From positions 1-29,153 of IMG/VR virus record IMGVR_UViG_3300007960_008811: a stretch of DNA of 29,153 nt, one strand, 5' to 3'. Made by a program: the position numbers and the translations under genes. The notes under the pieces are model-generated. The model did not search any database and had not been told where the DNA came from. It saw only the letters and a list, made by a program, of their open reading frames with translations. The stretch's first letter is position 1, and each line of letters begins with the position of its first letter. This stretch comes from a virus. Of the stretch, positions 21,757 to 29,153 are shown one piece after another.

Positions 21757-22498
21757 AACTTTTCCACTCGACGAAGTCAAAAAAATATGTGATGAGTTTT
21801 TTCTTGAAAATCATTACGAAGTTTCTAAACCTTACTCAAAAATAAGTGATTGGCTCAAGCCGATTGTTGATCTTTCAGAGTTCAAACATTTCTATCCTGC
21901 CAATGGAGTAACAGAAGGCTTGAATTATTGGATGATGCAAGAGCAAAGAAAGATACAGACAAAATCTGGAGAATATGCATGGGTAGAAGGGCATGAGACA
22001 GGCGACATGTATTACATCAGTTGTCCGAGTTCCGTAGATGGAAATTTTTGTGAAATACCCACAGACAAACCTGTGGTGTTGGACCTTGCTTACATAGGTT
22101 CCACTGCAATTAAAAGTTTACACATTCCAGACAATGTTGAAAAAGTTTTCTTTTCTCTCAGCAAAAGTTTGGGCCTTAGAAATTACCGAATTGGTTATTA
22201 CTGGTCCAGACATTCAGATCCAATGTTAGAAAAATTAATCTATTCTGCCAAATATTACAATTATCATTCTTTTGCTTTAGGTGAAAAGATAATAGAACAA
22301 ATCCCTGTCAACTTTGTGTATGATAAATTGAGTCCTATTCAGCATGATTTGTGTAAAGAATTAGACCTTACACCAAGTGATTCATTATGGTTGGCTACAA
22401 CCACAGATCAAGCATATAATAAGTTTAAGCGAGCAAATACTAATCGTATTTGTTTGAGTAATCTAATCGAAAGTGCATACAATGATAGAAGCATATAG
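21713..22498 (+). CDS. Miniature PLP-dependent aminotransferase (fold type I)
   Basis: A 261-residue protein beginning MDKKQTLLNQSLAVRTFPLD. VFFSLSKSLGLRNYRIGYYW is the PLP lysine motif of class I/II aminotransferases (Lys151 in S-x-S-K-S-x-G, Arg159), LDLAYIGS supplies the Asp124/Tyr127 pair and GVTEGLNYW the phosphate-helix start. Canonical enzymes are about 390 residues, so the N-terminal arm and much of the small domain are missing. Either an unusually compact transaminase or a degenerate PLP protein. The start was chosen at ATG 21713, overlapping the desaturase by 44 bases; the longer reading frame from 21608 would lie deep in the desaturase and is unlikely. Confidence 0.75.
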   Translation: MDKKQTLLNQSLAVRTFPLDEVKKICDEFFLENHYEVSKPYSKISDWLKPIVDLSEFKHFYPANGVTEGLNYWMMQEQRKIQTKSGEYAWVEGHETGDMYYISCPSSVDGNFCEIPTDKPVVLDLAYIGSTAIKSLHIPDNVEKVFFSLSKSLGLRNYRIGYYWSRHSDPMLEKLIYSAKYYNYHSFALGEKIIEQIPVNFVYDKLSPIQHDLCKELDLTPSDSLWLATTTDQAYNKFKRANTNRICLSNLIESAYNDRSI

Positions 22499-23306
22499 AT
22501 CCACACAAAAAATACAGGACTTTTCTGACAATGATCTTTTGGATCTTGCAAATAAAATCCATAAACAAGGAGTAGCAGTTTTTTACGATCAAAAACTTGA
22601 GATGGGCGACCTTGTTGATATCTGTAAGCGATTTGGTGAGTGTGAAACTCCTAATCTCTTTATGAATCCTACAGAACATCCTGAAATTTCTTTGGTGACA
22701 GGCAAACGCAAAGACGACGGTCAGAAAATAGGTATGTTTGGGGACACAGAATTAGGGTGGCATTCAAATGGCAACTCGAGGCATTTGATCGACAAAATTT
22801 TAATTAGTTTGTATTGTGTTGAGGAAGACATCAACACAACTTTAAGTGTGTGTCATACATCTAAACCTTTCTATGACATGAGTACGGATGAACAAGAATA
22901 TTGGAAATCTATCAAGATACGTTTAAAGTTTGTAAACAACACAGTGTACAGTTTGGAAGAAGGAGATCCTGAACTGGAATTTATGAGCAAACACAAGGGC
23001 AGTATCCGTGGGTTGGTCGATCAGCATCCACACACAGGTGATTACTATTTTTATTTTCCATATCATTTTATAATTGGTGCATGGGAAGGCACCAAAAAAA
23101 TTGATCATACAGAGATTATTGACAAGTTGATGCCAAAAATTTTCCAATCAAAATATCAATATCATCATATATTCAAAAAGGGCGACTTATTACTGATGGA
23201 TCAGTTCACAAGTTTACACCGACGCACTCCTGTAATGGACAAGGAAAGACTGTTATGGAGAGTCGCCAGTGATTTTAAAAGGATACACCATGAACAAAAA
23301 TCTTGA
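22482..23306 (+). CDS. TauD/TfdA-family 2OG-Fe(II) oxygenase with HSN triad
   Basis: A 274-residue protein with the TauD-type architecture. The N-terminal part has KIHKQGVAVFYDQKLEMGDL and CKRFGECE; ELGWHSNGNSR (about residue 94) takes the place of the H-x-D iron motif; DQFTSLHRRTPV holds the distal His and ERLLWRVASD the Arg that binds 2-oxoglutarate. In canonical members the middle residue is Asp or Glu; here it is Asn, which could reduce or alter iron binding. The ATG at 22482 is chosen over a GTG at 22473. It overlaps the preceding gene by 17 bases and the next by 17. Substrate unknown. Confidence 0.8.
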   Translation: MIEAYRSTQKIQDFSDNDLLDLANKIHKQGVAVFYDQKLEMGDLVDICKRFGECETPNLFMNPTEHPEISLVTGKRKDDGQKIGMFGDTELGWHSNGNSRHLIDKILISLYCVEEDINTTLSVCHTSKPFYDMSTDEQEYWKSIKIRLKFVNNTVYSLEEGDPELEFMSKHKGSIRGLVDQHPHTGDYYFYFPYHFIIGAWEGTKKIDHTEIIDKLMPKIFQSKYQYHHIFKKGDLLLMDQFTSLHRRTPVMDKERLLWRVASDFKRIHHEQKS

Positions 23307-23868
23307 AAGATATCTATACAAAGCCCAATTCATAACTCCGCAAAAAGCAGATGAAGTTAGGAATGTCTTAGATACAGAAACTACCTGGGTAGACTTTGAT
23401 TACAAGGGTCCTGAAAATATTTGTGTGCAGGACAATCCACAGATTCCTTATCATGTCACTGAATTAGGGTTAGAACACCAAATGACAAAGTATTTAGAAA
23501 CACAGATCGATCGTGTTGTTAACGATTATATACACAACTATTTGCAGGACATAACTTGGTTCACATACTGGAATGGTAAGACACGATTCTACTATATCAG
23601 ATATCCAACCGGATCAGATGGCATGGGAACTCATGCCGATCACGTGAGAAACATCTTCGACGGAACCAGGCGAGGCATACCAACTCTTACAGTGTTAGGA
23701 TCATTGAGTGACGAGTACGAAGGTGGAGATATAGTATTTTGGCAAGACACTCCTAAACGATTAAAAAAAGGAGAAATTTTTATTTTTCCTTCGATATTTT
23801 TGTACCCGCATGAAGTAACACCTATCACAAGTGGCACAAGATATTCGTTCGCTGTATGGATATGGTAG
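23290..23868 (+). CDS. Prolyl-4-hydroxylase-like 2OG-Fe(II) oxygenase
   Basis: A 192-residue protein starting MNKNLERYLYKAQFITP. RYPTGSDGMGTHADHVRN carries iron ligands His115-x-Asp117; EGGDIVFW and GEIFIFPS are the standard strands; YPHEVTPITSGTRYSFAVWI provides His174 and the 2OG-binding Arg184. This is the P4Hc layout of small phage and bacterial prolyl-4-hydroxylase-like enzymes. All catalytic residues are intact, so it should be an active oxygenase. Substrate unknown; a protein or amino-acid hydroxylation is typical for the family. Confidence 0.85.
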   Translation: MNKNLERYLYKAQFITPQKADEVRNVLDTETTWVDFDYKGPENICVQDNPQIPYHVTELGLEHQMTKYLETQIDRVVNDYIHNYLQDITWFTYWNGKTRFYYIRYPTGSDGMGTHADHVRNIFDGTRRGIPTLTVLGSLSDEYEGGDIVFWQDTPKRLKKGEIFIFPSIFLYPHEVTPITSGTRYSFAVWIW

Positions 23869-24506
23869 ACAAAAATATCCCTTGGCCAACTATTAATGAT
23901 CAGACATCTGAGTTTGTTAACGTCCCTCTGATAGAAAACTACAAGTTTTCCGACATGTGGTATCTTGATACCAAACAGGCCAAACCACTATTTGAAAAAC
24001 AAGCGGACATCATCATAGCAAAACAGTGCAAAGGCATCATTGATGTTGGATGCAGACATGGACCTGTGAATGCAATACTGCATGAAAAAGGATACACAGA
24101 TTATAGGTACATGGGTTTTGATACATCTGTAGAACCAATTGATTTGGCCAAGCAACAATGGGCGCAGTTTCCTAACATAGAATATAGGAATGCTTCATGG
24201 CATGACAAAAAAAGTATTTTGGTTGATTTTGATGTAGACCAAGTGATATGGAGTGGCGTGCTGATATACCAACCAGACAAACATCATCAAGTATTTCATG
24301 ACATCACTGTGGATTTGTACAACAGCAAAAATGCAATCATCGCCGAAGTTTATCATGATCAAAAATACAAGGAAGATAGGCTCCTATTAAATACCATTAC
24401 ACACGAAATGGATCAATACACACAGAAATATTCTCAAGTTGATCAAACTCTTTTAGATTGTGAAATATTTTCTGGAAGGAGACTTGTTCTTGACATTACG
24501 ATATAG
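23856..24506 (+). CDS. Class I SAM-dependent methyltransferase
   Basis: A 216-residue protein with motif I GIIDVGCRHGPVNAIL, an acidic GFDTSVEPIDLAKQQ strand 2, and a D-Q-V-I-W-S-G-V motif IV-like segment followed by a Tyr. It is a small-molecule-type Rossmann methyltransferase. The start may be ATG 23856 or ATG 23862; both overlap the previous stop. Lying between two oxygenases, it could methylate their product. No family more specific can be claimed. Confidence 0.75.
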   Translation: MDMVDKNIPWPTINDQTSEFVNVPLIENYKFSDMWYLDTKQAKPLFEKQADIIIAKQCKGIIDVGCRHGPVNAILHEKGYTDYRYMGFDTSVEPIDLAKQQWAQFPNIEYRNASWHDKKSILVDFDVDQVIWSGVLIYQPDKHHQVFHDITVDLYNSKNAIIAEVYHDQKYKEDRLLLNTITHEMDQYTQKYSQVDQTLLDCEIFSGRRLVLDITI

Positions 24507-24552
24507 AATAGAAAAAAGGAAAGTTGATGTCAGCAAAAGGAAATACGTCAAC

Positions 24553-25269
24553 ATGGATCCACACAACGATCGACCAGATTATGATCATCTTCAAATTCAC
24601 GATCAGTATGTTGGTTACAGAGATGCATTCTATACACCCATTGATATGCCAAAGATTGAAGTTGATCTTGATCATATAGAATCACTTTGGTCCGATCCAA
24701 CTATGGAAAAAGGCACAACCGCAGGAACTATTGCTGTTGGCAAAGTTTTGTTTTTGAAGATGAACATGTTTACATACGTGGACGGCAATCCTCCTTGGTA
24801 CGCATGGGCAAAAAGTGAAATACCTCACATTTGCGATTTCATCGACCAACTACCATTCAAATCTATAAGGCAGTGTGCATTTGTGCAACCACCAGATGTT
24901 ACACCACCACACTACGATGAACCCATCACAATGACTCCACACTTGAGAGACAGTGCGCCTTCGCAGTACAGGATAAGATGGAGCAGGGTTACTGACAAAG
25001 ACAATGAAATATTTTACATGAGCAAAGATTCAGGAGCCACGAAGATATATCCTGTATTGCCCGACGAGACGAACACATATGTCTATGATGGATCTGTATG
25101 GGAACATGGCACAGATTGTGGATTTAAAATGAGCGAAAGAGCATTGATAGTCATGTCAGGAATATTAGACATACCAAAACATCACGACCTGTTGGAAAGA
25201 TCTATTAACAAGTACAAGGATTATGTTTTGCATGACAAAGAATTTGAACATACCATATCTCAAAGTTAA
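24553..25269 (+). CDS. 2OG-Fe(II) oxygenase-like protein, 238 aa
   Basis: A protein starting MDPHNDRPDYDHLQIHDQYV at ATG 24553, preceded by AAAAGGAAA at good spacing; a GTG at 24460 in frame is the less likely longer start. PPDVTPPHYDEP gives His120-x-Asp122, WEHGTDCGFKMSERALIV gives His185 and Arg196, all spaced as in AspH/P4H-like oxygenases. The long N-terminal extension (about 90 residues) is rich in Asp and aromatic residues and unlike the other copies. The 46-base gap before the start is one of the few real gaps in this block. It overlaps the next gene by 38-47 bases. Confidence 0.7.
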   Translation: MDPHNDRPDYDHLQIHDQYVGYRDAFYTPIDMPKIEVDLDHIESLWSDPTMEKGTTAGTIAVGKVLFLKMNMFTYVDGNPPWYAWAKSEIPHICDFIDQLPFKSIRQCAFVQPPDVTPPHYDEPITMTPHLRDSAPSQYRIRWSRVTDKDNEIFYMSKDSGATKIYPVLPDETNTYVYDGSVWEHGTDCGFKMSERALIVMSGILDIPKHHDLLERSINKYKDYVLHDKEFEHTISQS

Positions 25270-25948
25270 TCTCACAGTACCTGTATTAGACATTTGCGAT
25301 GAGGCCACCCACTTACTTGAAAACAATATGTATGAACCTCATAGATCAGATGACGGCCATGGCTGGAATGTTTTCACTCTGTTTGGCGAGGGAGAGTACA
25401 TAACCATCGGGGGTAACTGGGGAGATCCTGCAAAATACCATTGGACCAAACTTGCTGAAAAGTATTGCCCAAAAACTGTCGAGTGGTTAAAAAGTTTGCC
25501 TTACACAGAAATTTATAGAGCGAGATTTATGTTTTTAGAACCACAGGGACACATTAAGATACACCATGACAAAGAGCCTAATGAGACTTTAGGACACACA
25601 GTTGTGGACGATGCTATGAACATAGCAATCAAACATCCACAAGGATGTTACATGAGGCAAGTCTACAAAGATCATTACAATGAAGTCCCGTTTGATGATG
25701 GCACTGTATTTTTCTTTAATAACCGGTACTTTCATTATGTTTACAACAATAGCACCCAAACAAGAATACACATGATAATCCATGCAAAATGGTTGCCCTT
25801 GCACACCGAATATACTAAGATAAATTTGATAGAAAAAAATTATTTAGACCATGAAGAATTTGCATATTCGAACAACGCATGGAACAACAAGGAAGCATTA
25901 AATGAAAAAATCTCAGCATATACACCAGACCTGTCTTATCATTGTTGA
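25232..25948 (+). CDS. Aspartyl/asparaginyl hydroxylase-like 2OG-Fe(II) oxygenase
   Basis: A 238-residue protein starting MTKNLNIPYLKVNLTVPVLD. EIYRARFMFLEPQGHIKIHHDKE supplies His111-x-Asp113; FFFNNRYFHYVYNNSTQTRIHMIIH gives His168 and Arg178; the N-terminal WNVFTLFGEGEY and the W-L-K-S-L-P segment are typical of the AspH-like group. A start three codons upstream at ATG 25223 is possible. Both starts overlap the preceding gene. All iron ligands are present. Substrate unknown. Confidence 0.75.
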   Translation: MTKNLNIPYLKVNLTVPVLDICDEATHLLENNMYEPHRSDDGHGWNVFTLFGEGEYITIGGNWGDPAKYHWTKLAEKYCPKTVEWLKSLPYTEIYRARFMFLEPQGHIKIHHDKEPNETLGHTVVDDAMNIAIKHPQGCYMRQVYKDHYNEVPFDDGTVFFFNNRYFHYVYNNSTQTRIHMIIHAKWLPLHTEYTKINLIEKNYLDHEEFAYSNNAWNNKEALNEKISAYTPDLSYHC

Positions 25949-27140
25949 AAATTTAAGTCAACACGGAGATCATTTTGAAATAGGTGCGTGCCAAAATTAT
26001 ACCAGCAGTATGATTTATGAACTTCAAAACAAAGTGCCTGAGATGGTCATCCAAACGGTTGCTTCATATGACGAGGCAATGACCCATTTTGATAAGCACA
26101 AATATATTTTTGTTTCGTCAATTGGCAATTACATAGAGTGGTACAACTTTAGTTACATCATTGATAGGATGGCCCAAGAAGATCTTGCATTGGTTGGGCA
26201 CATCTTACACAAGCGTGGATATTATGAGATACATGATCAAGTTTTTGTCATTGATGTAGAAAAATGGAAACAGGCAGGCAGTCCACATATAAGAAAATCT
26301 GTCAAAGATAAAGCGTGTGCTATTGAGAGAGATCCGGACAACATTCATCATGATTATACCCCAAAATGGATCAAAGCTGATCAAAACTCACTTGCACAAC
26401 CTTACAAGATTCCTGTTGATGGCATGTTCCTTGGTTCTCATTTGATATCGGAATTTGCCCGTCATAATTTAAAAATATCCGCATTCAACAGTCTTGAAAG
26501 GAAACACAAGTATTATCTTTATGGAGGAACAGAATGGTTTTATCCAGCACTGTTCATGTCTGAAAGTTATGCATTTTGCAACGAACCATTGGAAAGAATG
26601 GTCGATGAAATGCCAAATGATATCCAACAGTATTTTGGCATAGCCAGTCCTTATTACATATTGGCACTGTCCTATAAAAATCCTGCCTGCAAAGATTGGT
26701 ATATTTTTGATAACAATCATATACAATTATTGTACTGCAAATGGGTGTTAGAAAAATTGCCAACATTTGATTATGATGTGAGAAATACACTGTCTGCATT
26801 CCTAAGAGAATATCCATGGATTAAATCCAAGGATTTTGAATCTATCGACACTAACCCGTATTTGAAAAAAATTGTTGATTACACACAAAAATTATTGAAG
26901 CCTTATGACTTAGGGAAAATAAATTACATCGAACAAAACATATGGGTGGATCAAAAGATCAATATTCAAAACAAACCAACTCTTGCATACACATCGAACG
27001 TGTTCAGATATCAACCGGCGAGCAAATGGATGCCTTTGTCAAAACAAAAACAGGCAGAAATTAGTTTTTTAAATATTCTAAAAAACAATCCTAATGTACA
27101 CACGATTGTGAATGATATGAAAACTGAAAGGATAAGGTAA
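25902..27140 (+). CDS. Conserved protein of unknown function, 412 aa
   Basis: A large soluble protein starting MKKSQHIHQTCLIIVENLSQ with no signal peptide or membrane segment. YIEWYNFSYIIDRMAQED then LALVGHILHKRGYYEIHDQVFVIDVEKWKQAGSPH, and DGMFLGSHLISEFARHNLKI are recognisable blocks; the G-H-I-L-H motif and the stretch through DVEKW recall GT-A glycosyltransferase cores (display of a G-H-I with a strand and a W), but no DXD motif is clear. It may be a glycan-related enzyme; I cannot assign a function. The start ATG 25902 overlaps the preceding gene by 47 bases and the stop shares one base with the next ATG (TAATG). Confidence 0.6.
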   Translation: MKKSQHIHQTCLIIVENLSQHGDHFEIGACQNYTSSMIYELQNKVPEMVIQTVASYDEAMTHFDKHKYIFVSSIGNYIEWYNFSYIIDRMAQEDLALVGHILHKRGYYEIHDQVFVIDVEKWKQAGSPHIRKSVKDKACAIERDPDNIHHDYTPKWIKADQNSLAQPYKIPVDGMFLGSHLISEFARHNLKISAFNSLERKHKYYLYGGTEWFYPALFMSESYAFCNEPLERMVDEMPNDIQQYFGIASPYYILALSYKNPACKDWYIFDNNHIQLLYCKWVLEKLPTFDYDVRNTLSAFLREYPWIKSKDFESIDTNPYLKKIVDYTQKLLKPYDLGKINYIEQNIWVDQKINIQNKPTLAYTSNVFRYQPASKWMPLSKQKQAEISFLNILKNNPNVHTIVNDMKTERIR

Positions 27141-27955
27141 TGCAGTTGCATTGTTTTGGGGACTCGAATATTTGGGGGGATGAGCAACCTAACTGTACAA
27201 TTGGAATAAATTCACAACCCAGCAAAACTACCTTCCCCTACTATCTTGCAAAAAAATTGGGTATAGAAACTGTGTACAATCATGCTGTTTCAGGAGGATC
27301 ATTGCAGTTGGTCGCTGACAGTCTACTTTTTAACTTTTTACCAAAAAATCATTCTCATGATGATATTGTGATAGTATACCTTCCCAATTGTTCGAAATAC
27401 TCATTTGTAACAAATGATAGAAAAGAGTATAACAGCGTTGAAGATATTATTAGATACCGTTTGAGGTCATGTGTTTATGACAATGAGTTGAAAAAAGACA
27501 CAGTGGAATGGATGATGAAGCATTTGTGGCATGAACAAGCTTTGTATTATAATGTGATAAAACATATCATTACTATCGATACTTTCCTAAAAGATTACAA
27601 CAATGTATTCTATTTTTGGAACACCAGGCATCATTTCAGCAGTTTTCGTAAAGGCCAAGACGGATTAGATTCGGAATTAAATTTTAGAAATGCTTGGTTT
27701 CCAACTGATGATCTCGCAGAGCCGTGCATAGGAAATAGCGTGTTTGATAAGGATATTATAGATCATGATAATCCCGCATTCGAGAGAATAAAAAATCGCA
27801 CAGTGGATTGGGACATTTTGTCGGTTTTCGATAGCATAAGCGACCAATTAAGTGTACATAAATACAAGCAGAAGCATCATGCACCACAAGTCCATGAGCA
27901 CTATGTTGATACGTTTTTGTATGAACATATTAAGGAGAAATTAAATGTCGATTGA
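27140..27955 (+). CDS. SGNH/GDSL-like hydrolase, phage-type
   Basis: A 271-residue protein starting MQLHCFGDSNIWGDEQPNCT. The GDSN at 7-10 gives nucleophile Ser9; HAVSGGSLQLVAD holds the second-block Gly, DIVIVYLPNCSKYS the third-block Asn, and QKHHAPQVHEHYVDTFL a His-rich end where the catalytic His is expected. These features match the SGNH fold used by esterases and acyl-transferases. Compared with the 210-residue homologue at 3361 it has a longer insert between blocks III and V. It lies between a large unknown gene and two 2OG oxygenases, so an ester-cleaving or acylating step in the same pathway is plausible. Confidence 0.65.
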   Translation: MQLHCFGDSNIWGDEQPNCTIGINSQPSKTTFPYYLAKKLGIETVYNHAVSGGSLQLVADSLLFNFLPKNHSHDDIVIVYLPNCSKYSFVTNDRKEYNSVEDIIRYRLRSCVYDNELKKDTVEWMMKHLWHEQALYYNVIKHIITIDTFLKDYNNVFYFWNTRHHFSSFRKGQDGLDSELNFRNAWFPTDDLAEPCIGNSVFDKDIIDHDNPAFERIKNRTVDWDILSVFDSISDQLSVHKYKQKHHAPQVHEHYVDTFLYEHIKEKLNVD

Positions 27956-28541
27956 AAGTCCTATTGTTAACGATTACGTGATTGAGTTACCACAACTTAT
28001 TGATTTATTGCCAACGCCGGATGAAGTGCTTGCAATGAAATCTTCCAAAGTTGATGTGGTTGATCCGGAATATACTTCTGCATGGGACGGCCAAAGATGG
28101 TATTTGATCACAGACAATGATAAAAGCAATAGTGTAATCAGTAAATTCAATGCTGGTCACATGACTTCGTATCCTGAAGTATGGTTGGTGGAAAAAGAAG
28201 CCGGCAAATGGATACGTCCACACATCGACACAGACAGATTGGTTGTTTTGATTTATCCTATAGTACCTTCATCATACGATATTCAATTCACAGACAAATG
28301 GGAAGGTGACAACAATTTCTTTTTTAGGTCATATGAAAACACGACTCCATATGATTACAATGTGTTGCACACTCACACATACACATGTCCAACTCTACTA
28401 AACAGTAAAATTCCACACTGTCTTCCTTCCGAGGCGGCAAAGACAACATTCCAAATTTCATTATATTTTGGTTATGACGCCTGTTCAGATTGGGCGGGGA
28501 TTGTCAACACTTACAACAGCGGTGATTTGATCACACTTTAA
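27945..28541 (+). CDS. 2OG-Fe(II) oxygenase-like protein, tandem copy 1
   Basis: A 198-residue protein starting MSIESPIVNDYVIELPQLID. WLVEKEAGKWIRPHIDTDRLVVLIYPI carries His93-x-Asp95; HTHTYTCPTLLNSKIPHCLP gives distal His158; KTTFQISLYF replaces the usual R-x-S strand with K-T-T. It is a close paralogue of the next gene: both show W-L-M/V-x-K, P-H-x-D, L/M-x-x-P-I, T-Y-x-C-P-T-x-x-N-S-x-x-x-H-C and F-Q-I-S. The ATG overlaps the preceding stop by 11 bases. Substrate unknown. Confidence 0.75.
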   Translation: MSIESPIVNDYVIELPQLIDLLPTPDEVLAMKSSKVDVVDPEYTSAWDGQRWYLITDNDKSNSVISKFNAGHMTSYPEVWLVEKEAGKWIRPHIDTDRLVVLIYPIVPSSYDIQFTDKWEGDNNFFFRSYENTTPYDYNVLHTHTYTCPTLLNSKIPHCLPSEAAKTTFQISLYFGYDACSDWAGIVNTYNSGDLITL

Positions 28542-28547
28542 TTTTCT

Positions 28548-29066
28548 ATGTACAATGATTTTGTCATAGAAGTCCCTCAACTTGCAAATTTATTTGATGA
28601 GGATGCTTTGTGGCAGGCATGCCAAACCAATCCGAATCATGACAACAAAAATTATGGAGTGAAGTGTTGGGAAGTCAAGCCAGACCAGCCAGAGGTAGAA
28701 CACATCTTTAAAATCATCAATCAAGACAAGTTATCACAACCGCTGATCGGATGGTTGATGTACAAGTACAAAGATGAATGGCTGAAGCCACATGTTGATG
28801 TTGGTAGAGATGCTATTCTTATGTTTCCTATTGAACCAAAAAATTACAAAATTTCTTTTTTGGATAACAAAGAGGATATGAACACCATTTACGAACACAC
28901 ATATGTTTGTCCAACAATTGTGAATTCTAACATCTTACATTGTGTGTATGATGAAGGCATTGAAAGGAAATTTTTCCAAATTAGTTTCTCTTTTGATAAC
29001 TGTGTGTGGGATGATGTCATAAAATATGTGTACAATGGACAACTATTCCATACGACTCTACAGTGA
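28548..29066 (+). CDS. 2OG-Fe(II) oxygenase-like protein, tandem copy 2
   Basis: A 172-residue paralogue of the preceding gene, starting MYNDFVIEVPQLANLFDED. GWLMYKYKDEWLKPHVDVGRD has His82-x-Asp84, HTYVCPTIVNSNILHCVYDEG has distal His131, and ERKFFQISFSF is the C-terminal strand. It is shorter in the middle loop (the region NNFFFRSYENTT of copy 1 is lacking). Iron-ligand positions are conserved. The two are separated by only 6 bases. Paralogy suggests a recent tandem duplication with divergence. Confidence 0.75.
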   Translation: MYNDFVIEVPQLANLFDEDALWQACQTNPNHDNKNYGVKCWEVKPDQPEVEHIFKIINQDKLSQPLIGWLMYKYKDEWLKPHVDVGRDAILMFPIEPKNYKISFLDNKEDMNTIYEHTYVCPTIVNSNILHCVYDEGIERKFFQISFSFDNCVWDDVIKYVYNGQLFHTTLQ

Positions 29067-29153
29067 AAATCCTGATAATAATCGTTCTCTAATAGAAGAT
29101 TTCAGGCGCAAAACTTTTGATGAAGGCAGTACCAGTCTGTCGCACAAGAAGTA
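29035..29153 (+). CDS. Unknown protein, 3' part cut off by window edge
   Basis: A frame opens at ATG 29035 and runs to the right edge without stop, beginning MDNYSIRLYSENPDNNRSLI and continuing about 39 residues with EDFRRK, STSLSHKK. It overlaps the preceding gene by 32 bases, as most junctions in this block do. No family can be recognised from the fragment. Confidence 0.55.
   Translation, partial: MDNYSIRLYSENPDNNRSLIEDFRRKTFDEGSTSLSHKK

Noticed and set aside
24460-24552. GTG start extending the oxygenase gene at 24553 upstream
   Set aside because: The extension overlaps the methyltransferase gene by 47 bases, while ATG 24553 has an AAAAGGAAA ribosome-binding site at normal spacing.
1-29153. 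CRISPR array, insertion sequence or long direct repeat
   Set aside because: I saw no regularly spaced repeats, transposase motifs or terminal inverted repeats; repetition is limited to protein-level paralogues.

Overview
The window is AT-rich and almost entirely coding. Genes abut or overlap at most junctions, very often as ATGA (stop TGA inside the next gene's ATG) or TAATG. TGA is used as a normal stop. No ribosomal, replication, capsid, tail or integrase gene is visible, so identity must be inferred. The compactness, the SprT-like protease beside a partial small gene, the HAD 5'-nucleotidase-like gene beside two tRNA genes, families of glycosyltransferases recurring as paralogues, and the many small Fe(II)/2-oxoglutarate (2OG) oxygenases resemble the accessory region of a large marine T4-like myovirus. 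A bacterial (e.g. marine alphaproteobacterial) surface-polysaccharide island is the main alternative. The TonB-dependent receptor plus DUF6580-type membrane protein pair fits that alternative better. I lean to phage at roughly 60-65%.

Layout. (1) 1-10262, minus strand: a glycan block read leftward. It begins with a ColD/RfbH-type PLP enzyme (catalytic Lys replaced by His), a glycosyltransferase, GDP-mannose 4,6-dehydratase, a KpsC-like transferase, a GT25-like transferase, a short sugar epimerase/reductase, an FkbM methyltransferase, a small cupin-like protein, an SGNH hydrolase, a second KpsC-like transferase, a previously unlisted 36-residue membrane peptide, a DXD glycosyltransferase, peroxiredoxin, an MptE/DUF115-like protein, an SprT-like protease and a partial gene. 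(2) 10310-12695, plus strand: a glycosyltransferase and two more KpsC-like paralogues, diverging from block 1 across a 47-bp gap that holds the palindrome TATTTAAATA. (3) 12677-20388, minus strand: DUF6580-type membrane protein, TonB-dependent receptor, Asp/Asn-hydroxylase-like 2OG enzyme, an 88-residue unknown, tRNA-Glu, an odd type-II tRNA, HAD phosphatase, glycosyltransferase, sulfotransferase, FkbM-like methyltransferase, and glutamine-dependent asparagine synthase. (4) 20471-29153, plus strand: a chain of seven 2OG-oxygenase-like genes of several subfamilies, interleaved with a fatty-acid desaturase, a miniature aminotransferase, a SAM methyltransferase, a large unknown protein and an SGNH hydrolase.

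Blocks 3 and 4 diverge from a well-formed pair of back-to-back sigma-70 promoters (both TTGACA-N17-TATAAT-like) packed into about 80 bp. Their predicted start points fall on or just before the start codons, implying leaderless or nearly leaderless transcripts.

How the genes may work together (inference): Gmd plus the His-type PLP dehydratase, with the short reductase, would turn GDP-mannose into a GDP-3,6-dideoxyhexose of the colitose kind. The glycosyltransferases, methyltransferases, sulfotransferase and SGNH esterases would assemble and decorate a surface glycan. The oxygenase/desaturase/aminotransferase block looks like a separate, apparently undescribed tailoring module whose substrate cannot be read from the sequence.
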